From: Aphelidium insulamus
Taxonomy: Eukaryota; Aphelidiomycota; Aphelidea; Aphelidiaceae
DNA length: 64,000 bases
Reading direction: 5' to 3'
Assembly: GCA_036784855.1 (NCBI GenBank)
Contig: JAZDSV010000047.1
Span: 1-64,000, forward strand
Position numbers and translations under genes: made by a program. This document shows positions 41,788 to 53,500 of the stretch, piece after piece. The notes under the pieces were generated by a model. The model did not search any database. It had not been told where the DNA came from and saw nothing but the letters and a program-made list of their open reading frames with translations. Position 1 is the first letter of the stretch; the number at the start of each line of letters is the position of its first letter.

Positions 41788-42528
41788 ATGGGAAGCGCAT
41801 TGTCGAGTGGCGGCGGCGGCGGAGGCGGCACTTCACGTTCAGCGGCGCCATATGGCTCTCGTGACGTACGTGATGTTGGTGGTCAGGGAGATGGAGATGC
41901 GCTGGTGGAGCAGTACCGGCGTAATGCGCGGGAACAGCGCGCGCTGGCCGACTCCCACTTCCAGCGCAGTAAGGAGGCGTACGCGCGCAACGACCACGCG
42001 GCCGCCAAAGAGAGTTCGGCGGCCGGTAAGCGCGCCAACCAGGCGGCGCAAGAGTGGGATAAACGCGCGGCCGACGCCGTGTACGTGGTGAAGAACGGCG
42101 GTGTGTCGGCCACTGCGGACGACGACGACGAGATGGATCTGCATGGGTTGTATGTGCGTGAGGCGGAGCGGCTGGCCCGTGAGCGTGTTTCAAAGTGCTA
42201 TGCCAGTGGGCGCACGCAGCTACGCATTATCGTCGGCCGTGGCAATCACAGCAAGGACGGCATTGCCAAGTTGAAACCGGCAGTGCTGCAGGTTCTGGGT
42301 GGCATGGGCCGTGAAGTTCAAGAGTTTCACGTGGACGACAACAATCCCGGTGTGATACTGGTGGGCATTCGCAGTCGCGTAGATGCATCAACATCATCAT
42401 CATCTGGCTCATTGCCCGCATCGAGTAGTGGTGATCATGGTGGAGCGTCACAGCCAGAACCGGAACGCAGTACTGCCCGGCGCATACTATCCGCACTGGT
42501 TCGGCTGGGACGCTTTCTGCTGCGATAA
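41788..42528 (+). CDS. DUF1771-Smr domain protein, probably myristoylated
   Basis: Intronless, 246 aa from the ATG at 41788 (MGSALSSGGG, a good N-myristoylation signal); earlier starts in frame are non-ATG. Residues ~45-110 match DUF1771 (EQYRRNAREQRALADSHFQR, KEAYARNDHAAAKESSAAGK), which usually precedes Smr. The Smr domain follows: DLHGLYVREAERLARERV and RIIVGRGNHSKDGIAKLKPA, with the DLHG and GRGxHS motifs intact. Eukaryotic Smr domains bind or cut nucleic acid, for example in Cue2/N4BP2-type mRNA cleavage at stalled ribosomes. The Ser-rich tail ends in a basic hydrophobic helix (RILSALVRLGRFLLR), which could also touch membrane. Confidence 0.92.
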   Translation: MGSALSSGGGGGGGTSRSAAPYGSRDVRDVGGQGDGDALVEQYRRNAREQRALADSHFQRSKEAYARNDHAAAKESSAAGKRANQAAQEWDKRAADAVYVVKNGGVSATADDDDEMDLHGLYVREAERLARERVSKCYASGRTQLRIIVGRGNHSKDGIAKLKPAVLQVLGGMGREVQEFHVDDNNPGVILVGIRSRVDASTSSSSGSLPASSSGDHGGASQPEPERSTARRILSALVRLGRFLLR

Positions 42529-42654
42529 TTTGATGGTTTATAGAGTCTTAATAGTAGTAGAAATATTATTGCTTATAGTAGTAGTAGATATTATTTCTAG
42601 AAGAGCACACGGTAGACCTTAGTAGCCGATTGATTAGACAACACTCGACCCAGC

Positions 42655-43301
42655 CTACAGAGCATGTTCGTCTTTAATTACGAGCTCGTCGAGGCTTGAA
42701 AATAATTCCTTCGTGAAAGTCCCAGCCCTTCCCTTCTCTTTTATCGCTAACGGCCAAAACGTCCCCGATACTAAAATCATTTTGGTAACGGCAGTCAAAT
42801 TTCGAATATGTAATAATACGACAGCTTTCTGGCAATGGCATCGAGATATTTCTTGCATGAATAGCCTACTTTGTCCTGCTGGCACTGCTTCTGTACAACA
42901 GACTTTGAGTCTGATGAAGAGTGACTGGGAACACGAGATTGCGGCATCGACACCAGTAGAGCATCCTTCGCCTTCTTTCCTGCCTCAAACCCACGATTGT
43001 TTGGGCCGACATCTCCAATCGGCGTATCGCCTGGAAGAGGCGTATCTCTTGAATACTTTGAGGCGGGAAGCGGAAATTCGGTTCAACAACTCGTGGGCGT
43101 TTTTCAATTGGACTGCATCTCGAAAATCGGCAGTTTCGGCGTTTGTTGATCGGTTATCTTGACTACGGTAGTATCCTTGAATGGTGCTCCATCAGCTTGA
43201 ATGAGAGCATACCAAACGCTAATACTCGTACCTGTACCTGGCGGAGAAGTTGATGGAAGACTTGACGCCGTGGCACTGGTACTACAAACAGATGCCGACA
43301 C
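42655..43301 (-). pseudogene. Relic of a Crinkler (CRN) effector header domain
   Basis: On the minus strand, pieces in different frames match the N-terminal header of the intact CRN protein at 56.6 kb, in order. The first is SISVWYALIQADGAPFKD (intact SISVWYELVEAGGALFKD), then NRISASRLKVFKR (intact KGISASRLRVFKN), then KKAKDALLVSMP (intact MSKMDSLLVLVP). Stops and frame changes separate them, and no P-loop or nuclease part follows. It is therefore a truncated, non-functional copy. It lies between the Smr gene and UTP21 with no remaining open frame of note. Confidence 0.8.
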
Positions 43302-43740
43302 TTGTACTTGTTCTCCGGACTTTGCATTGACTGCTTGATTTAATCAGGTAGGCGGCGCTGCGATTCGTTGATGAGGTATTTCCGTATTTCCTGTTGAGGT
43401 CGTGATGCCGCCACGACGACTGCATATGACGCATAGAGTGTGGGCGAAACATCTTTCGTAGAGTTAAATGCACATTAATGACACGGCAACGGATGACACT
43501 CATTCTTGCCTTTCTTTACCGTGGACATTTACACTCCGGAAGGAATTTAAGACGGGTTAATTGAGGGCGAGTGAGTGGCTTCCGGCTAAAGTCTCGTTAC
43601 CGTCAATATTCATATGATGCACAGTGGATGTAAGAAAAAAGGGAATTTAATGCGCTTTAACCTTGCAGCTGAGGACAGCTTACATAAAGAGTCACAACTG
43701 GTACCATCTATGCTCATCTATCTAGGATATGTAACTGGCG
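43302..43740. other. Spacer between CRN relic and UTP21
   Basis: No intact gene. It may include decayed upstream sequence of the CRN relic and the 3' UTR of UTP21. I find no recognisable repeat or transposon protein. Confidence 0.4.
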
Positions 43741-46700
43741 CTAGACAGCAGTGACGTTGCGCACAAAGTCCACTAGACACAGCGACTGCTGAAACAGCGC
43801 ATCCACCCGTCCCCACTCCCGCTCCATCAGCGCCAGCATTCCCGATAGCCGGCTGGCAAAGCAATCTGGGCGCGCCGTGATGGCCTCGCCGTGCACCCGT
43901 AGCGTCACTGCCAGGTACGCCTGCAACAGCTCAAAGTCACGGTTACTGCGCAGACCGGCCGCGATGGCGTCGAGCAAGTACTGCAGCTCGACGCCGTCAT
44001 CCGCCTCGCTGCTCACCGACTGGATGGCAAAGTCCACACCAGCCGGTGACAGTGACTTGACGTGACGCAGAAAATCAGTGTCTAGATATATTAATTACAT
44101 ATATACGCTGTTCACATAAACGTACAGTCATTCTCAGAGTGACCACGGCGCAATAAGCGACCAAACTCGGTCTCGACAGTCATCTTGCTCAGCTTGAGTG
44201 CGCGTGACTCATCGGCGCCATCAGTATTACTTTTGCCATCGACCACAAATTTGGGTTGCAGGCCAGGCAGCGTTGGCAGGAAAAACGGCGCCTTCTCTGG
44301 CTCTTTGGGCGGCTGTTTGGGCTTGTTTCGCTTCTTGATGGCTTCCAGGTGCAGCAAATTGGTCCAGACAGACTTTGGTTCCAGAGATAGAGTGAGGAGA
44401 CTGCGCTGCAAATCGTCACCGTCACCATCCAGCTGGGACGGTGTAGTATACTGGAACCCAACAGCGATATCATCGTCGCTTGTTGGTGCGGCCGCTTCCA
44501 GATCGTTGGTGGTCAGGCCGGCCACAGTTGGCAGAGGCATAGCAGCCAATTCCTTATCCATCACATCAGAGTCTTCCACTTGGGTGATCTTTTGCAGCGA
44601 CACGCTGCTGAACTGCAAACGGTTCGCCCACAGGTAGACTCCGGTGGAGTTTACATGCGCAGTGGCCAGGAATTCGCCGGTTGGGGAGAACGACAGACTG
44701 GTGACCAGCGACTCGGGCTTCATAATGTCCACCAGGCATCCAGACGGCAGGTCCCAGGTGCGCACAGTGCCGTCCAGCGCCGCAGTCACCAGCCACCGAC
44801 CATCCGGGCTGAATGTCATGTCGGTGAGGCGGCCGCGGTGTCCCCAGAACTCACGCACCACCACCCCAGTGTCAATGTCCAGCACGCGCACGCCAAGATC
44901 ATCCGCCACGAACGCCGCCAGATTACTCGCGGCTTGGAAACACATGCGGCTGACTGGCTGCCGGTCGGGCAGTTCCACGGTGTGCAGCAAGCGACCGGTG
45001 GCAAACTCCCACACCCGCACCGAGCCATCAATGGACGCCGAGACGATTTTACGGTTCATGACGTCCGTGGCCAGTCCCGTGACGGCCTTGCTGTGTCCAA
45101 CAACACCGTTGCCATCACTGGAATCAACAGCGCCGCCAATATGCCGTCGATGCTGCCCGGACTGCAAGTTGAACATGTCGATGCGGCCAGAGGTGCAACC
45201 AAGAAGCGCGAAATTGCCACAGGCGGTCACGTGTACGCATTTGACATTTGTGCCGTCTCGCGACACCAGCCGGTGCGCACCGAGCGCTTTGCGGTCCAGC
45301 GACCACGTGCGCGCCACCGGCGAATTCAAATGGCACGACACCACATTGTCCCAGTCGCGCTCCTTGGACGGTTCTATACCAGTACAATAAGCGGGGGATA
45401 CTCTCAAAATATTACATAATCACTAACCAGCGGCAAAGTCGGTGGGAAACGGAAGCTTCAGCGAGTCGGCCGTCGACTGGAGTGCCGCCGCCTTCTTGGC
45501 CAGCTGCCGCCCCTGCGACAGTTCCACATTCTGCTCGTCGCGGAATACGGAAAACAGTCGCATGGAGCGGTCGCGACCCGTGCTGACGAGGAACCGGCCG
45601 TCCGCGTCGTAGAATCTGATCTGGGTGGGCGGCGCGTGATGCCCGCTCCGCGAGCGCAATAGACGCGGCGCCCCGTCCAACCCGTCAAACAGCCACACCT
45701 TGACCGCGTTGTCGGCGCCGTGTGTCACCAGAACCGGCTGGCCAGTCAGAAAGTGCACGGACGGCACGGCGGCGTCGTGGCACTCGTGCATGGTGTGCGC
45801 CAGACAGCGCGACTCCAGGTCCCACAGCGCCACCTCGCCCGACACGCCGGCGGTGGCCATGAAGGGCGTGTCATCGGTGCGGAATGATATAGCGGTGACA
45901 CTTGACGGCTGGCTGAACCGCATGACGGTCTCGTCCGTGCGAATATTGTGCAGAATCACGGAGCCGTCATGCAGACCCACCGCCACCACGTCCACCACAG
46001 GGCTCTGTTCCAGCGCAGTAACCGGCGAGCCGAACGATGGGAATTCGTACAGCATTTTCCTGTTTGATGGGATGTTAGATATATATATATATCTGAATAT
46101 CATGAGCATACCCGGAGCGAATGTTCCACAGCTGCAGGGATCCCTGACGGCTGGCCAGCAGGATCTTGTTGAGGTAGGTGCTTGGATGGAGCATGGCACT
46201 GATGTGGAACGTGTCCATGCCAAATGCAAACTCGGCATACGTGTCCAGTGAATTATTATTGTCGGCATTGGCGGACAGCACACGCAGACAATTATCCTCG
46301 TAGACGGCCAGCACGTGGTCCCCAAAGCATTGGAGCAGCGCCACATCGCCACAGCCACCACCATCACTACCATCCGCCCCGGCAGCGGCCGACCGGTAGG
46401 TGTGGCACAGCTTACCGCGACGGAACCGCGACACGCACGGCCCATGCGCGGCGTACGTGCAATCGGCGGCCGCAGCTGAAAACGGCACGGCCAGCGCGCG
46501 AATGGGCGCCGACACCGTGCTGCTGACGATCTTGAGGTGCAGGCGCGACGTGTCGAATATCTGGAACGCGTTGCCCACCGACACCGTCAAAAAGTGCTCG
46601 GTGCCGCGCGCCTGCACCACGAACGGCACGTCATTGGTCACGAAGCCGAGTGCGCGGAAGGGTTGGTAGATGCGCGATGTTGCGGGCTTGGGTCGTGTGC

Positions 46701-46842
46701 TTGCGGGTAAAGGCGATGTCAGCGCTTTATCAGTCTTTGGTACCGAGCCCTTCTTGGCCTTCTTCGCCGGCATTGGCGGCGCAGTCTCCACGCTGGTCGC
46801 GGAGGGCCTGGCAGCGCTCTTTGATCTGCGCGTTCGTGTCAT
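43741..46842 (-). CDS. UTP21: U3 snoRNP component UTP21 (WDR36), WD-repeat protein
   Basis: Exons 46842-46112, 46059-45428, 45373-44126 and 44081-43741 give 983 aa, close to animal WDR36. A basic, nuclear-type N-terminus precedes IYQPFRALGFVTNDVPFVVQ, a typical UTP21 opening. Two WD-repeat propellers follow (examples: LWNIRSG, VTAISFRTDD, ALWDLES, VRTWDLPSGC), then an acidic linker. The UTP21 C-terminal domain includes DFLRHVKSLSPAGVDFAIQS and a C-terminal helix with VHGEAI. The protein is part of the small-subunit processome (UTP-B) needed for 18S rRNA maturation in the nucleolus. All three introns are 52-54 nt or less and in phase. The last exon carries the conserved C-terminal block. Confidence 0.94.
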
Positions 46843-47788
46843 TTTCGTATAAATTGAAATGACAGTTATAGCATTGTGTTATTTAATCGTTATCACGGCC
46901 ACTGCAATTGAGCCTTGCATATATATGGCTACAGCTTGAATAAGTCATACACGGTTCATCTTTGCACGATCACAATGACGGGGATGAGGCTACTCATCAA
47001 CAGCCGTTAAATAGTCTCTTAGAGTATAGTGTTTAATATGTAAAAACAATCTACTCGCGCTTCTCACGAAAGTAAGCAGCAACAGAACCGAAAAGGTCCG
47101 CCAGCAGCCCAATAATCATGTGCTTGTCAGTGAAAGACGTCAGCAGGTTGCCGCCGTTAACGGTGTTCGTGGCGCTTTGTCATCGGTGGTGGTAACATAT
47201 ACTACAATGACAAAAAGTGCCAACAACAATTTGCGGCGCCTTTTCTCGATCGAAAAATATTGTGCCTTCACGTTCTATTACTTGCTTAAATTGCTTGCTT
47301 GAGTTATTCATGCTACCCACCTGCTTTATACAATATCACGAGAGAGGAGTGCAGTAACTCGTTGCCTAGCTTTGCAAGGATGGTGATTATATGCACTCAC
47401 ACCGAACCTAGCCGAGTGCGATTAATTCATTGCCGTATTACAGTATTATAACTCAAATTATCACCCAGTTGTCACATACATACATACATACATACAACAT
47501 ACATACATGAGTTGTCAACATGAAATGGTCGTTATCGTCGTGAATTTCCATGATGCAAGCAAGTAGTATGCCATTCAAAATAGCATATAATCGCTTCATA
47601 CTGCCTTATTGTTAAGCCCCATCACGGTTAGCAATTGTGAAGAGGCTCAAAGCGCACATCTAATGGCACTAAACCTTTCTGAGTGGGATACTGTATGCAG
47701 GAGCATTCATGAGCATGGTGAGCCAAGGTTATCATAGAGAAATCTAAGTAACACAGAAATTGATTAAGCCACCAAGCACACTATTACA
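46843..47788. other. Long spacer with possible secreted-gene relic and a CATA repeat
   Basis: No intact gene. On the minus strand near 47300-47050, a GTG-initiated hydrophobic segment (KLLLALFVIVVYVTTTDD) is followed, one frame over, by IIGLLADLFGSVAAYFREKR then a stop at ~47054. This looks like a decayed small secreted gene with lost ATG and a frameshift, though the evidence is thin. A (CATA)n simple repeat lies at about 47476-47510. Confidence 0.4.
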
Positions 47789-49078
47789 ATGGCAGGGAGC
47801 GACGCGCGCGCGTCCGACACCCCGAACGCCGTGTGGGACGAGCAGGTGCAGCAGTTCCACGGCGGCCAGGACTGGCAATTCCTCGCCAACTTTCACGAGG
47901 ACTTTTCCGTCACCACCAATGGGCTGGGGACGCCGCGTGCTGCATTGGACGCCGCCACCGCCGCCATGGCCACCGTGCACCACTACCCGCCCGCCAACCA
48001 GGGTGAGTACCGGTGCATTTGACGAGGTTCAATTTCTGATTTCATTGAAGAGCCCGCCATCTCGTCGCTGGCCACGTTCTTGTGGCCAGATGGAGGCGAT
48101 AATGCTGTGACTGGTCGGCAGCAGTTACTGCTGGGCAATGGCGCGTCGGAGCTAATAGATCTGGTGGTGCGGGTGGCGCCTGCTGGTCCATGGTCCGCCG
48201 GTCCCTCGGCCGTGCAGTACAAAGAGTACCAGCGATCCGCCGAGTCACACGGCCGCACAATCCTGCCCCCAAAGGCGCTCAAGTCGTCGGTGAGTGTGTA
48301 TAAGTTGCATACAGCTTTGAGCTTAGTGCAAGCATGTATCCGTGTCATTAAAGTCTTTCAGAGCGCCTCGCTGGTGGCCCTGGTCAATCCGACCAACCCC
48401 ACCGGGGACTACATGGACGTGGAGACGCTCAAGCGCTGGATTGAGGAGAATGTCGCGGATGGCGCCACTTGCACCGTGGACGAGAGCATGCAGCCGTGGC
48501 TGGGTGCCGCGTGGCGCCAAGACTCACTGGTGTCGCAGCTGGCGTGGCTACGTGCCCAGTTCGAGGAGCGCGGTACCGCCGTGTACGTGATACACTCGTG
48601 GACCAAGCTGTGGTCGTGCACGGGGCTGCGGCTCGGATCGGTGGTGTGCCCGACACTGAGCCACGCGGAGCATTTGCGCCGGCTGCAGGTGCCGTGGTCC
48701 TGCAATGCGCCGGCGCTGGTGTTTCTGCACCACGTCGTGCAGGACACTGACTATCTGGAGCGCACGTGGGCCCTGACAAGCCAGTGGAACCAGCATGCAC
48801 GCCGCCAGCTGGACAAACTGAGCGGCGGCGCGTGGCACATTGCGTCCAAAAACGTGCCTACTTTTCTCAGCTGGCTGTGGATTGATATGCGTGACGCGGC
48901 GGTGGCGCAGCAGGCTGTCCATCTGGCCCGTCAGGCCGGGGTTCCCGTGCGGTGGGGCCGGCCCGGCTACAATATGCCGACCCATGTACGCATTGCGGTG
49001 CGCTCTCCCGAACTCACCGAGATACTGCTGCGCGCATGGACTCCGCTGGGCGCTGAACATGTTCCCGGCGACAAGTAG
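47789..49078 (+). CDS. PLP-dependent class I/II aminotransferase
   Basis: Exons 47789-48002, 48051-48289 and 48362-49078 give 389 aa. The fold-type I layout is clear: a HYPPANQ substrate loop (residues ~65-71), GNGASELIDLVVRVA, LVNPTNPTGDYMDVETLKRW, VDES (the Asp that holds the pyridine nitrogen), and the Schiff-base Lys in SWTKLWSCTGLRLGS. RIAVRSPE near the end carries the Arg that binds the substrate carboxylate. Best resemblance is to the histidinol-phosphate / threonine-phosphate (CobD-like) aminotransferase group. Substrate cannot be read from the sequence. No targeting signal is evident. Confidence 0.87.
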
Positions 49079-49766
49079 CCGTGGTCATTATTGTGTAACA
49101 GAGGCATCAATGAAGCTCTATATGTGTCATTGAATGTTGTACACCATAAATGTGCTGTGTCCAGCTTCGCGCGACGCACAGACAGAATCCTAATGCGCGC
49201 GGTTTGATCTGAATCTACCACTTGCTACATTAGCCAACTGCTATTTAAGCAAGAGTGTTTACGCCTGACCCCGAAAATATTGTTGCCAATATTGAAAAGT
49301 GTTTCTTGGTAGCGAGCCTGTCGGCCGACAAAAATTGCCAGCTAAAGCAGCGGTTATAAGAATTGTGGAGCCGGCGTTGCGACAGCACTGAGCCTGTTCA
49401 CATTGCAATATATTATACTGCACAATTCCGGAATATTACCCAATGTTTTGGCTGTGCATCATTCTTGTTCTAGATATTCTAAAACTATTGTAGCAGAGCT
49501 TTTTGTGACCACTTCATCAAGGTATAAACGTCGCACAACACAAAATGAGCGCTATTAATGTGGTAACAAGTCCAATATACGAAATTTCCGATTAAATAAG
49601 AAATATTGCAATTAGTTTAAGCGGACTGGCTTCTAACGAATCATCGACCTTCCACATCACATCATGCGATTGGACGAAAAAGATTAAATTTGCACTTGTG
49701 CAACCGCGAGCGAAGTGCCATAAAACAACGAGCATGCACCAGCTGCATTTAAAACATTATCTAAAA
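49079..49766. other. AT-rich spacer, no gene seen
   Basis: Between the aminotransferase and the secreted basic protein I find no frame with homology, no RNA and no repeat array. The right part is presumably the promoter of the secreted gene. Confidence 0.45.
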
Positions 49767-50363
49767 ATGCGAGTCCTTGCAGCGCTTGCGTGTTCTGCTC
49801 TGTTGATTTCTTTCTTTTGCTCTCTGATTACTGCGAAGCATGGCAGGCATGGCAGGCATGGCAAGCATCCAAAGAAGAGCGATCATGTTTTTGTAGGAGC
49901 AGAGTACGAGACAGTTACGGACGGCAAAATCAAACGCATGAAACTTTATGAAAGAGAGCAATGCGATGAAAGTAGAAATGACAACAGTATTCAATTTGGA
50001 ACCAAGTTGCATTGCTTCAAGGGAAAAGGTGGTGTCAGCGGTGCAATCAAGCAATTTCTGAAGCAAACAAAATCTAATGGGGAATACTACGAGACCAAAA
50101 TTGTTTACAAGTACCAGGAGAAAAAATACGTTAGTTGGTATGTTGAAAAGTTAAATACATGCGTGGACTACCCAGCGTTGCACGACATGAGGCAAGTTTC
50201 TACATTTAGGAAACTTGCCCGCGGAAAGAACAAAATTATCACAAGCTTCCATCACGGGTATGGTTGCAAAAACGACAAAGTTTATGAAATTGAGGGGGAA
50301 ATCGCCAAAAATCGCCCGTTAACGAATGTTTATCTGATGAAGGACACGCAGCAGGGCTTGTAG
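49767..50363 (+). CDS. Secreted basic protein with His-Gly-Arg repeats
   Basis: Intronless, 198 aa from the ATG at 49767 (signal peptide LAALACSALLISFFCSLITA); the upstream in-frame start adds an unlikely N-terminus. The mature protein begins KHGRHGRHGKHPKK, a His/Arg/Gly repeat that could bind metal or heparin-like polymers. It continues as a Lys-rich, strand-rich domain with five scattered Cys (EREQCDES, KLHCFKG, NTCVDY, GYGCKND). It ends TNVYLMKDTQ, faintly like TNVYLLKNMQ at the end of the protein at 27521-27850. Codon use is AT-richer than in neighbouring housekeeping genes. Function unknown. Confidence 0.72.
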   Translation: MRVLAALACSALLISFFCSLITAKHGRHGRHGKHPKKSDHVFVGAEYETVTDGKIKRMKLYEREQCDESRNDNSIQFGTKLHCFKGKGGVSGAIKQFLKQTKSNGEYYETKIVYKYQEKKYVSWYVEKLNTCVDYPALHDMRQVSTFRKLARGKNKIITSFHHGYGCKNDKVYEIEGEIAKNRPLTNVYLMKDTQQGL

Positions 50364-50571
50364 CAGTCTGCGCAATCCTTAATAAGCATCTTATAAATTA
50401 GTCTTTTATTGGCGAGCTTTCCTTGTCGTTACCTAAGTACATATTCAGCCTCCTAGGCGGCATTAGTGTCTACATATGTCTACATAGTTCTACTGCTAGT
50501 TTGCTCTAGACCTATGTAGAACTTAGACTAGGCTAGACGGGGGCGACATTTTCCCATTTTCCCATTCTGGC

Positions 50572-53500
50572 ATGCTGATCGGCACCGACGCCAACTCCGC
50601 GGCACAGCAACGCCAACCCCGCCAATGGCTGCGTGCTGTACCGCTGCAGGTGTCTCGCTCGCCGCTGGAAGTGCTCTTCATCTCATTCCTGCTGGCGTCC
50701 GCCTGCTACCACCATCTGCTCTCCAGTGCGCTTGGCCCCCCGGGACATGATGTCGCCGCTGCACCGACTAGTCCCACGGACGCTGACTCGGCTACAGCCG
50801 TGTACCATCGCTCCGCATCCACGCTGTACGAGTTGGATGGTGGGCTGGGATCGGGTACAGTCAGGCTGGCCGATGGTGCGGTGGCCGATGCCCCGCTTCC
50901 TCTGCCGTATCTGCGTCTGGAGTCGGCCCAGCTGCTCTCGACCAGCGGCGCCAGCAAGGCGGGCAATGATCACTCGCTGCTGCTGACTAGACGCGGTCTG
51001 CGCGCCATGCATGGGCTGACGGCAGAATTGGAGGCCGGCGACGAATACCGCTCCATATGCCCGCCCATTGCCATCATGGATACGGAGGTCAAGGGCGCCG
51101 TGGACTGCATGCTGACCATATCGCCGCTTGCCTTCTGGAATGGAAGCGTGGATGTGTTTGTGCGCGACCCGGACCACGCTGACACACTGGCCCGTGGAGA
51201 GCATCTGGCTCTCGCTTCGCTGCAAGTGAAACGTGATGCTCTTGTCGGCGGGGACTCGCTGTATGCCCATTTCATCTTCAATGTTACTAGTCGGGGACAG
51301 GAGCGGCGTATTGCGAGATGGAGAGCCCGTGCGGAACAGACACGTACCCAGTGGGTGCTGCCTAGGATGTCCAGCGGTGCCCATGATGGAAAGCCAAGCG
51401 CTACGGCGCTCCTCTCCGCCTTTACTCGCGGCTTCCTGACTCTGCGGGATCTCATTGAGGTATCTATATGTGTTGCTGGTTGTCTGTGCATCTTGATACA
51501 ATTGTGATTATCCTGGGACTCTATATGGCCACTTATTGATACCTCTTAGGACGCCGAGCGCATTGACTTGGCTGTCGTGGTTGGCGCCTATGTCTTGATG
51601 ATGCTGACGTTTGTCTTTCTCTTTGCCAATATGCGCAAAATTGGATCTCGCTGTTCGCTTGGTGCGTTTGACTTATTCCCATTCACATAGTGCTTATTAA
51701 TAGGAATAACCACGATGATTTGTGGAACGCTGGCACTAGCATCGGCGCTTGCCGTTGTCTCGCTGCTTGGCCGTCAGATCAACTTGATCCAGCTGACGGA
51801 GGGCATTCCGTTCCTGGTGATTACTGTTGGCTTTGACAAGCCGTACATGTTGGCCAAGGCAATTTTGTGCGCACAGCCATCAGCCACGGACGGAGAGTCT
51901 GGTTCGCCAAGTGTTCGCAGCAAGATTTTGACTGGAGTCGACGCCGTGGGTCCAACTCTGCTCAAGAACTATGCGTTCGAGATTGCAATTTTGGTGGCGG
52001 GTGCGGCGACGCACGTGCCGGCATTGTCGCAATTTTGCACGGTGGCCGCGCTGATTTTGCTGTTTGACAGCGTGTATTTGTTCACGTTGTTTCTCGCTAC
52101 GTTGACTCTGAAGATGGAGCTGCGGAATATTCGAGACGCGCCTATTACTGGCTCTGCACAGGCAATTCTGCATCGCCTCACGCGCAAAGAGTTTATGGTC
52201 GCAGAGACGGGTGTAGAAAATGCTGCCGACTTTACCCGGGCCAAATCCATTGCCAAGGCCAAAATTGTGCTGGTGTGTAGTATACATTGCTGGCGCCCAA
52301 TAATATGTAACCTTTTAGATTGCCGGGTTCATGCTTTGCTATGCGTCATATAGCGTGCAACCACCGCAGCTGCACGCACTAGGCATACTCTCTCGGCAAT
52401 ACAACATTCCACACTCGCATGCAAATAGTCCACCACTGAGTCATGCATCATCAGAAGTACTGCACGCAATATCTGCTATTGTGCCAGCGCCAATTTCGGT
52501 TGTCGTTGGACAGACAATGCAATTTCAGCGCACCGGGTACGTTATGACAGTTTACTTTATTGATTATATATATATATATATATATAGTTATTAATATTAT
52601 CAGAGTTAATGTGGATTCGACGCTGTCGCAACGCGTGCATCAAATCATATTGGACTTGTTGGCGTCGTTCGTGGACAGCGGCTTCCCCTCCCAGTCGGTG
52701 CACATTGTCAGCTTGCTGCTTTTTGTTTCGGTGATTGCCAATATATGGCTCTTGCGTTTGCGCTCGCCTTCTACGTCGCTGGACCAGTTGGCAGTGGTGC
52801 CGAAACAGTCACAGCCACAGCAGGCAATGGAGTCACGCAATTGCATGCACGAACTGACAAGTGATTTGAACCGCGCCGTTGAAGCCGAGAAGCTGGCGTT
52901 CGTGGCGGCCAGCGAACATGCGATGAAACCTGTGACGACCAACACTGTTGAAGCACAAAAGGATACAGCGAATAATGCAGACAAATCAATACCCGATGAA
53001 GATGACGAGCGACTGGTGGCGGCAGTGCAGCGGGGCGAAATGGCTGCGCACTCACTGGAGAAGCATTTGGGGCCGTCGGAGCGTGCCGTACACATTCGTC
53101 GACAACTCATTCAGCGCGCCAGTAACAATCCCAGTTTTGATTTCGACTCGCTTCCCTACCGGCACTTTGACTATGCCACAGTAGTTGGGCAGTGCTGCGA
53201 AAATGTGGTCGGCTATGTGCCGCTACCAGTCGGTGTGGCCGGTCCGTACGTTGTGGACGGGCGCTCAGTAACACTGCCAATGGCCACGACGGAGGGGTGT
53301 TTGGTGGCGTCGACTTCACGAGGATGCAAGGCCATATCGATGGGTTCGGGCGCCATCACGGAACTGTTGCAGGATGGAATGACTCGCGGGCCGGCCCTTG
53401 CATTCCCAAACATTCAGCGAGCGGCCGCGTTCAAGCGCTGGGCTGAATGCACAGATGACGAGGATGGCGGCGGCACTATATTGCGCCGAGCGTTCGAGTC

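Noticed and set aside
27521-50363. Homology between the secreted proteins at 27521 and 49767 (TNVYLLKNMQ / TNVYLMKDTQ)
   Set aside because: Only about ten residues match and the rest does not align; possibly chance. Noted in the gene entries but not claimed as a family.
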